From contig CALCEB010000264.1 in assembly GCA_937900045.1 (NCBI GenBank), positions 1 through 29,593 on the forward strand: a stretch of DNA of 29,593 bases, written 5' to 3'. Under the pieces are notes generated by a model that was not told the DNA's origin, did not search any database, and worked only from the letters and a program-made list of their open reading frames with translations. Source of the DNA: an uncultured Acidobacteriota bacterium. GTDB lineage: Bacteria > Acidobacteriota > Terriglobia > UBA7540. Position 1 is the stretch's first letter; every line of letters starts with the position of its first letter. Made by a program: the position numbers and the translations under genes. Below are positions 17,554 to 23,653 of this stretch, one piece after another.

Positions 17554-19836
17554 ATGTTGAGGAGCAAGAAATGGTTGGGGGTTGTTCTGGCTGGATTGTT
17601 TCTGCCCGCCATTGCGGCCGAGCAACCGCCTGCGATGCAAGGTTATTCTGCAAATTCCGCCCAAACCGAGCAGGGCTGGGAGGCGAAGTTCAAGGCCATT
17701 CCCGATCCGGCCAACATCCGGGCTTACAACCAGCACCTTTCCGCCCGGCCTCATCACGTGGGTTCGCCCTATGACAAGGCCAATGCCGAATGGATTCTCG
17801 CCAAATTTAAATCCTGGGATCTGGACGCGCACATCGAAACTTTCAACGTGTTGTTTCCCACACCTAAGATCCGGGTTGTTGAAATGGTATCTCCCACCAA
17901 GTTTGTGGCCAAGCTCGAAGAGCCCACCGTCCCCGGTGATCCCACTTCGTCGCAACATGCGGAGCAACTCCCAACTTACAACGCGTATTCTCCGGACGGC
18001 GACGTGACCGCGCCGCTGGTTTACGTGAACTATGGAACCCAGGAAGATTACACCCAACTCAAGCGTCTGGGGATTTCTGTCAAGGGCGCCATCGTGATCG
18101 CCCGGTATGGGCATAGCTGGCGCGGCATCAAGCCCAAGCTGGCCCATCAGCACGGCGCTATCGGTTGCTTGATCTATTCGGACCCGGCAGATGATGGCTA
18201 CCGCGCGGGCGACACTTTCCCGAAGGGCGCCTGGCGGCCGCTCGAAGGCGTTCAGCGCGGCAGTGTGATGGAAATGGAGCTCTATCCCGGCGACCCGCTC
18301 ACACCCGGCGTGGGCGCAACCGCCAATGCCAAACGCCTTCCTCTGAGCCAGGCAAAGACGATTGAGAAGATTCCGGTGCTCCCAATTTCCTATGGAGACG
18401 CCAAGCCCCTGCTTTCGGCGCTCGCTGGCCCCGTCGCTCCCATCAACTGGCGCGGCGCGCTGGGCATCACTTATCACGTCGGTCCGGGGCCTGCCAAAGT
18501 TCACCTGAAGCTTGCCTTCAATTGGGACATCAAGCCGATTAACGATGTGATCGCGCGGATTCCCGGCTCATTGTACCCCGATGAGTGGGTGATCCGGGGC
18601 AATCACCACGACGCCTGGGTAAATGGATCGGAAGACCCGGTTTCCGGCACGTCACCACTGTTGGAGGAGGCGCGCGCCTTCGGCGAGCTCCTGAAGCAGG
18701 GATGGAAGCCCAAGCGGACGATTATCCTTTGCGCCTGGGATGGAGAGGAGCCGGCGCTGCTTGGCTCGACCGAATGGGTGGAGGAACATGCTGACGAATT
18801 GGCAAAACACGCCGCCATCTATATCAATTCGGATTCCAACGGCCGCGGCTATCTTTTCGCAGGAGGCTCGCATACTCTGCAAAAATTTATTGACGGCGTT
18901 GCCCAAGGCATTACGGACCCGGAGAAAAACTTGCCGGTTGAGCAGCGTCTTCGCCTCCGGGAGATTTCTCTGGCCAAGACCCCGAAAGACCGGCAATATC
19001 TTCGCAGCGGAAAGGACTTGAAGATCTCCGCCTTGGGGTCTGGATCTGACTATTCTCCGTTTATCGATCACATCGGTATTGCATCACTGAATCTTGGGTA
19101 TGGCGGAGAAGACGGAGGCGGCATCTATCATTCGATCTATGACGATTTCTACTGGTATACGCACTTTGGTGATCCAACCTTTGTCTATGGACGGGCTCTG
19201 GCCCAAACCGCGGGCACGGCGGTGATGCGCTTTGCCGATGCCGACTTGCTGCCCTATGACTTCACCGATTTTGCCAGCACCATTGGAGAATACGTGCAGC
19301 AGGTTGAAAAGTTGTTGAAGACCATACATGACCACGTTCGCGAGCAGAATGAAGAAATCCGGGAGGGGGCGTTTTCTGCTGCAACGGACCCGCAAATAAA
19401 ATTCGTCCCGCCTTCAATTGAACCGGTTCCTCCTTACTTGAACTTTGCTCCGCTGGAAAATGCTCTGGACGGCCTCAACCAAAGCGCCCAGCGCTATCAG
19501 GAAGTGTTGAACGAGGCGGAGCGGAACGGCGGGCAGGCGCTGGCCCACGCCCAACTTCAACAGGTCAATGAAATGCTGATCCAAAGTGAGCGCAAGCTGA
19601 CAACTCCTGGCGGTTTGCCCGGCCGTCCGTGGTACAAGCATGAAATCTACGCGCCGGGACTCTATACGGGTTATGGCGTGAAGACGCTTCCCGGCATCCG
19701 CGAGGCCATCGAGCAAAAACAATGGAGGGAAGCTGACACCCAGATCGGCGTGGTTTCCAAAGTGCTCGAAGACGAGTCCGCCTTGATTCAATCTGCGGCC
19801 TCCGGGCTTGAGAAGGCGATTCATCCGGGGATATAA
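17554..19836 (+). CDS. Secreted M28 zinc peptidase, PSMA/glutamate carboxypeptidase II-like
   Basis: A 760-residue exported metallopeptidase with the domain order of human PSMA and transferrin-receptor relatives. It has a signal peptide (1 to about 21, ending AIA), an N-terminal M28 segment, a protease-associated domain (about 150-290), the M28 catalytic domain and a C-terminal dimerisation-type region (about 600-750). Di-zinc ligands correspond to H351, D361, E399, D427 and H526, with E398 as catalytic base; the stretch GSTEWVEEHADEL is strikingly PSMA-like. Substrate is probably an acidic or other C-terminal residue of peptides, but specificity cannot be read off. The ATG at 17554 has GGAGG nine bases upstream. 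Its stop overlaps an in-frame ATG of the next reading frame (TAATG at 19834-19838), although that gene more likely starts at 19932. Confidence 0.92.
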   Translation: MLRSKKWLGVVLAGLFLPAIAAEQPPAMQGYSANSAQTEQGWEAKFKAIPDPANIRAYNQHLSARPHHVGSPYDKANAEWILAKFKSWDLDAHIETFNVLFPTPKIRVVEMVSPTKFVAKLEEPTVPGDPTSSQHAEQLPTYNAYSPDGDVTAPLVYVNYGTQEDYTQLKRLGISVKGAIVIARYGHSWRGIKPKLAHQHGAIGCLIYSDPADDGYRAGDTFPKGAWRPLEGVQRGSVMEMELYPGDPLTPGVGATANAKRLPLSQAKTIEKIPVLPISYGDAKPLLSALAGPVAPINWRGALGITYHVGPGPAKVHLKLAFNWDIKPINDVIARIPGSLYPDEWVIRGNHHDAWVNGSEDPVSGTSPLLEEARAFGELLKQGWKPKRTIILCAWDGEEPALLGSTEWVEEHADELAKHAAIYINSDSNGRGYLFAGGSHTLQKFIDGVAQGITDPEKNLPVEQRLRLREISLAKTPKDRQYLRSGKDLKISALGSGSDYSPFIDHIGIASLNLGYGGEDGGGIYHSIYDDFYWYTHFGDPTFVYGRALAQTAGTAVMRFADADLLPYDFTDFASTIGEYVQQVEKLLKTIHDHVREQNEEIREGAFSAATDPQIKFVPPSIEPVPPYLNFAPLENALDGLNQSAQRYQEVLNEAERNGGQALAHAQLQQVNEMLIQSERKLTTPGGLPGRPWYKHEIYAPGLYTGYGVKTLPGIREAIEQKQWREADTQIGVVSKVLEDESALIQSAASGLEKAIHPGI

Positions 19837-19931
19837 TGAAGCCCTTCGCGCCGCGCCGCGCGATTCCGGCTTGTGGCCGTGTGTATAACTCGCAGGGGTC
19901 GACAAGTTCTGAAATTCACGAGGAGGCAACA

Positions 19932-20459
19932 ATGAAGAGACTGCGTAACACAGGAGTGGTTCTCGCCGTGGTTTTTGGTCTCAGCGCCTGGGCGCAAGCC
20001 CAAGGCAATCCACGGGGAGATTCCAAGATCACGTTGAATGGTCAGGCGGTCAGTGTGGAATACGGGCGTCCATCCCTGAAAGGACGGAGTGTCCAGACGC
20101 TTCTAGGCCAATTGAAGCCGGGTGGTTTCTGGCGGCTGGGCGCCGACAAATCCACCACCTTCACCACAGCGGCGGACCTGAACTTTGGCGGCGTCAAGGT
20201 GCCCAAAGGAGTCTACAGTCTGTGGGCCCAGCGCCAAGCCGACAACAGTTGGAAGCTGGTGTTCAACTCACAACACGGCCAATGGGGAACCAAGCATGAC
20301 CCTTCGAAGGACGCGGTTTTCGTTCCTTTGAAAGAGAAGAAGGATTCGAAGCCGGCGCAGATGGTTACCATCTCGCTCGAAAAGGAGCACGGCGGCGGCG
20401 AAATCTCAATCAATTGGGGAAACATGGAGCTGTCCACCAACTTTACAGTGGCATCGTAA
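19932..20459 (+). CDS. DUF2911 family secreted protein
   Basis: A 175-residue exported protein of unknown function. It has a clear signal peptide (MKRLRN, a hydrophobic core and AQAQ cleavage region at about 24-26). The mature part holds the DUF2911 pattern: VEYGRPSLKGR, a WRLGADKSTTF segment, and VPKGVYSLWA followed by a beta-rich C-terminus. Proteins with this domain are common in acidobacteria and Bacteroidota, often beside peptidases, but no biochemical role is established to my knowledge. The ATG at 19932 is chosen over an upstream ATG at 19836 because GAGGAGG lies just before it and the signal peptide then begins at Met1. It sits 95 bases after the M28 peptidase gene and 85 before deoB on the same strand. 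Confidence 0.85.
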   Translation: MKRLRNTGVVLAVVFGLSAWAQAQGNPRGDSKITLNGQAVSVEYGRPSLKGRSVQTLLGQLKPGGFWRLGADKSTTFTTAADLNFGGVKVPKGVYSLWAQRQADNSWKLVFNSQHGQWGTKHDPSKDAVFVPLKEKKDSKPAQMVTISLEKEHGGGEISINWGNMELSTNFTVAS

Positions 20460-20544
20460 TTGTTGATGAGTCTTCGCTTCCGTGGCAGGACGCTGGGGAA
20501 CGTTTATCTTCTGCGTCCTGCCGGTCCTCTGCCGCTGCCATCTC

Positions 20545-21732
20545 ATGACGCGACCTTTCGACCGCGTTGCCCTGATCGTTCTCGATAGTCTTGGCATCGG
20601 CGCCATGCCGGACGCGGATGCTTACGGGGACGCGGGGCGCGACACCCTGGGTCACATCGCAGAGCAGTGCGCTTTGCGAGTCCCCAATTTCCTCCGCCTT
20701 GGCCTTGCCAACATCCGGCCTCTCAAAGGACTCGATCCTGTAGCTTTGCCCGATGGCGCCTATGGCAAAGCCGCGCTCCGCTCACCCGGAAAAGACACCA
20801 CCGCCGGCCATTGGGAGATGGCGGGCATTATCCTGGATCAGCCCTTTCCGGTTTACCCCCACGGTTTTCCTCCGGAAATTATCTCGAAATTCGAGCAAGC
20901 CGCCGGACGCAAGATCCTCGGCAACTTTCCGGCGTCGGGCACGGAGATCATCAAGCAATTGGGTGAGGAGCATCTCCGCACGGGATTTCCCATTGTGTAT
21001 ACCTCCGGCGACAGCGTGTTCCAGATCGCCGCGCACGAAGAGGTGATCCCGCCCGATGAACTTTACCGCATGTGCCGGATTGCGCGCGAGCTTTTGCAGG
21101 GCCGGCACCGGGTGGGCCGGGTGATCGCCCGGCCGTTTGAAGGAAAGCCGGGAGCGTTTCGCCGCACCGAACGCCGTCACGATTACGCGGTCGAGCCGCC
21201 GCGCCCCATGCTGCTGGACATGGTCCGCGAAGCGGGCCTGGAAGTGGTGGGCGTGGGAAAAATTCCGGACATCTTTCTGAATCGCGGCATCTCTCGCGCC
21301 TTGCCTGGCCACAATAATCGTGAGTCGCTCGAAAGCACGGCTGCCGCGCTGGGAGAGGTCAAGGAAGGATTGATCTTCACGAACCTGGTTGATTTCGACA
21401 TGCTCTACGGCCACCGGCTTGATGTTCAAGGCTACGCCCGCGCCATCGAGGCGGTGGACGCATTCCTGCCGCAGCTTCTGGCCACATTACGCTCGCGCGA
21501 CATTCTGATACTGACTGCCGATCACGGCTGCGACCCGCTCGGTCCATCCACCGATCATTCTCGCGAGTACGTTCCCATCCTCGCTACGGGGCAGGGCGTT
21601 CGCCGCGGAGTTGATCTGGGAACTCGCGCCAGCTTGTCAGACATCGGCGCGACGATTGCGGAAAACTTTGGTCTGGCGTTGCCTCACGGCACGAGCTTTC
21701 TATCTTTGTTGGTTGCTCAGGATATATCGTAG
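20545..21732 (+). CDS. deoB: Phosphopentomutase
   Basis: Interconverts (deoxy)ribose 1-phosphate and (deoxy)ribose 5-phosphate in nucleoside salvage; a cytoplasmic, Mn-dependent alkaline-phosphatase-superfamily enzyme. The 395-residue length is typical. Visible motifs are the metal Asp D14 in LDSLGIGAMPDA, the phosphate-accepting Thr in KDTTAGHWE (Thr85), FPASGTEI in the cap domain, and the C-terminal metal cluster LTADHGCDP with TDHSREYVP. The frame is open from a GTG at 20482, but those 21 extra residues are not in the family and the ATG at 20545 gives the expected N-terminus; neither start has a good Shine-Dalgarno. It follows the secreted peptidase genes without functional kinship and converges on rluD. 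Confidence 0.95.
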   Translation: MTRPFDRVALIVLDSLGIGAMPDADAYGDAGRDTLGHIAEQCALRVPNFLRLGLANIRPLKGLDPVALPDGAYGKAALRSPGKDTTAGHWEMAGIILDQPFPVYPHGFPPEIISKFEQAAGRKILGNFPASGTEIIKQLGEEHLRTGFPIVYTSGDSVFQIAAHEEVIPPDELYRMCRIARELLQGRHRVGRVIARPFEGKPGAFRRTERRHDYAVEPPRPMLLDMVREAGLEVVGVGKIPDIFLNRGISRALPGHNNRESLESTAAALGEVKEGLIFTNLVDFDMLYGHRLDVQGYARAIEAVDAFLPQLLATLRSRDILILTADHGCDPLGPSTDHSREYVPILATGQGVRRGVDLGTRASLSDIGATIAENFGLALPHGTSFLSLLVAQDIS

Positions 21733-21771
21733 GGGCAAGTTGCCGCGTCGATTGGTGGTGGCGTCATTCGC

Positions 21772-21864
21772 TTGCTGTAGCGGCGGTCTGTGACCGCCGG
21801 ACTTTATTTCTCAATGGATTCCGGCGCTCCCTGTCAGGGCAAGCTCCGAGCGCCGCTACAGCAA
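21772..21864. repeat. Family A palindromic repeat, best-preserved copy (93 bp)
   Basis: Perfect 14-bp terminal inverted repeats: TTGCTGTAGCGGCG (21772-21785) and its complement (21851-21864). Two internal hairpins are visible: 21781-21788 with 21792-21799 (loop TGT), and 21822-21829 with 21848-21855. It lies between the convergent deoB and rluD genes. Just after it, 21872-21890 matches 17 of 19 bases of the family B copy at 22928-22946. Confidence 0.85.
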
Positions 21865-21935
21865 ATTGCGCCACTACCCGTCGATTTCCCGCCCGCAAAG
21901 GGTCCCATCGGGACGGGCAGAAACAAATCCCATCC

Positions 21936-22892
21936 CTATGGCGCGGGTGGGATCATATCGAGGAATTGCGTCAGTTCTTGCGGCAGCGGCGAGGTGAATC
22001 GCAGGAGCTTGCCGTTGGAGGGATGACTGAATTCAATCGCTGCGGCGTGGAGAAAAGTTCTGGCCAGGGTTTTCTGTTCAGCGCCCCGCAACCTGATCTT
22101 CGAAGGCGCTCCATAGACGGTGTCGCCCACCACGGGGTGGCCGATGGAAGCCAGGTGCACGCGAATCTGATGAGTGCGGCCGGTGCGCGGCGAGACTTCA
22201 AGAAGCGTGAAATCTGCAAAGGTGCGAATCACTTTGAAGCGAGTTTCCGCTTGGCGCGGCCTCAATCCGCCGGCTTTCATGCGCGAGCGCCGTTTGGGAT
22301 CGCGCCCAATATCGCTGCTGATGGCTCCCTCGATCCGGTCGAGACGGCCATGCACCAGCGCCACATAGGTCTTGCGAACCGTTCTGGCCTTGAAAGCGTC
22401 CGCAAGCCGCCGGTGGGCCGCGTCATTCTTGGCCACGATGATCAGACCCGAGGTCATCTTGTCCAGGCGGTGGACGATGCCCGGGCGCATCTCGCCACCG
22501 CGGGTGGAAAGGCTGCCAATCTGTTCCAGGTGGTGAAGCAGCGCATTCACCAGCGTGCCGGAGTTGATGCCCGCTCCAAGATGCACCACCATGCCCGCCG
22601 GCTTGTCAATCACCAGCAAATCCGAATCCTCATGGACGATGTGAAGTGGAAGGTCTTCGGGCGTTGCTTTCAATTCGCGCCGGGCGGCGCGAACCTCGAC
22701 GATTTCTCCTGGGGCGATCAACTCACCGGCCTTGCTTGCCACGCGCTCGCCGAGCCTCACCGAACCTTGGTGAATCAATTTCTGAATCTGGCTGCGGCTC
22801 CAGTCCGGCATCCGCCGGGTGAGGAAAATGTCCAGGCGCTCACCGGCATTTTCCGGCGCCGGGTTGAAGTTAAGTTGAAGAATCTCGGTCAT
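21936..22892 (-). CDS. rluD: 23S rRNA pseudouridine synthase, RluD family
   Basis: Converts uridines of 23S rRNA to pseudouridine, 318 residues, cytoplasmic. An N-terminal S4 RNA-binding domain (about 17-75; RLDIFLTRRMPDWSRSQIQKL) precedes the RluA-family catalytic domain. The catalytic Asp is D144 in HRLDKMTSG, where Met stands in place of the more usual Asp after Lys; the catalytic residue itself is intact. The conserved RTGRTHQIRVHL and HPVVGD motifs follow. The start ATG (22892) directly abuts a family A palindrome, and no Shine-Dalgarno lies at normal distance; the nearest GAGG is about 15 bases up, inside the hairpin. It is downstream of lspA, completing the common ileS-lspA-rluD order, with 181 bases of repeats between. 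Assignment to RluD rather than another RluA-type subfamily is from general resemblance. Confidence 0.9.
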   Translation of the reverse strand: MTEILQLNFNPAPENAGERLDIFLTRRMPDWSRSQIQKLIHQGSVRLGERVASKAGELIAPGEIVEVRAARRELKATPEDLPLHIVHEDSDLLVIDKPAGMVVHLGAGINSGTLVNALLHHLEQIGSLSTRGGEMRPGIVHRLDKMTSGLIIVAKNDAAHRRLADAFKARTVRKTYVALVHGRLDRIEGAISSDIGRDPKRRSRMKAGGLRPRQAETRFKVIRTFADFTLLEVSPRTGRTHQIRVHLASIGHPVVGDTVYGAPSKIRLRGAEQKTLARTFLHAAAIEFSHPSNGKLLRFTSPLPQELTQFLDMIPPAP

Positions 22893-23061
22893 GCTGTAGC
22901 GCCGGTGCCCTCACCGGCGTTAACCTGCATTACCCGTCGACTTCCCTTGGCGGACCGGAAGGGCACGGTTAAAACTGTACCCTGACGGCCTTCGATAAAG
23001 ACTTCGTGAATAATCCAGGTTAGCATCTAACAGTCCCCGGCGCTGAGGACAGCGCCGCAAC
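22893..23061. repeat. Family A repeat apparently split by a family B element
   Basis: The left half starts with GCTGTAG (22893-22899) and a perfect 8-bp hairpin (22900-22907 with 22912-22919). The right half has another perfect 8-bp hairpin (23038-23045 with 23050-23057, loop AGGA) and ends GCGCCGCAACAA. A full 100-bp family B copy lies between the halves. Confidence 0.6.
22922..23021. repeat. Family B palindromic element, second copy (100 bp)
   Basis: Aligns end to end without gaps with the reverse complement of 14169-14268, with 20 mismatches by my count (about 80% identity). The 19 bases GGACCGGAAGGGCACGGTT are identical, and the end TGAATAATCCAGG is kept, but the central hairpin is eroded. 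TA dinucleotides flank the ends (TA at about 22921-22922 and 23021-23022), which could be an insertion-site duplication. Confidence 0.8.
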
Positions 23062-23073
23062 AAGGCCGCCTGC

Positions 23074-23622
23074 TTACTCCGCCGTAAACATGTGGATCAC
23101 CAGAAATCCCGCGCCCACCACGATGGCGCTATCCGCCAGATTAAAAGTGAACCAGTGGTAGTTCTTCATGTAAAAATCCAGAAAGTCGGTCACATGGCCA
23201 TAGCGAAGGCGGTCGAGAAGGTTGCTCAAGGCGCCGCCCAGGATCAGCGAAAGGGCCACGCCTGCTTCCCATTGGATTTTCCGGCTTCTCCACACCACGC
23301 CGATGATGCTCACCAGGAGCACCACCGACACCAGGATCAAAAGGCCGGTCTTCAGGGGCGAAGGGGCGTCGGAAAAAAGCCCGAACGCGGCGCCCGGGTT
23401 CTGGGTGCGGGTGAGATTGAAGAAGTGAGGGATGACGGGAACCACGTCGTGCAGCGGGATGGAGCTTTCGACCAGGGCCTTTGTCGCCTGATCTCCGCCG
23501 AAGACGACCAACGCAATCGCAATGTAAACCCAGCGGGAGACGCGGTTGACTCGGGCTGTGAGGTCCTCGGCCTTATTTTCAGTGTTTAGGGTGGCATCCC
23601 GGCTGTCAGCCAATTGATTCAT
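23074..23622 (-). CDS. lspA: Lipoprotein signal peptidase (signal peptidase II)
   Basis: Inner-membrane aspartic peptidase that removes signal peptides from prolipoproteins, 182 residues. Four hydrophobic segments are visible (about 31-47, 92-112, 119-136, 162-180). The catalytic pair is D146 in VTDFLDFY and D164 in NLADSAI, with the family motifs QNPGAAFG and GALSNLLDRLRYG. An N-terminal extension of about 28 polar residues precedes the first helix, longer than in compact LspA proteins; the ATG at 23622 has AGGGGAGG just upstream, which supports that start. It lies 31 bases after ileS in the widespread ileS-lspA arrangement. Confidence 0.95.
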   Translation of the reverse strand: MNQLADSRDATLNTENKAEDLTARVNRVSRWVYIAIALVVFGGDQATKALVESSIPLHDVVPVIPHFFNLTRTQNPGAAFGLFSDAPSPLKTGLLILVSVVLLVSIIGVVWRSRKIQWEAGVALSLILGGALSNLLDRLRYGHVTDFLDFYMKNYHWFTFNLADSAIVVGAGFLVIHMFTAE

Positions 23623-23653
23623 CCTCCCCTTGAGGTTATGCCAGACCTGCTTT

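Noticed and set aside
17422..18504. 360-codon open frame on the minus strand opposite the M28 peptidase gene
   Set aside because: Shadow of a well-supported peptidase gene, without any recognisable motif.
21966..22985. 339-codon open frame on the plus strand opposite rluD
   Set aside because: Overlaps rluD completely and runs into the palindromic repeats; no domain is visible.
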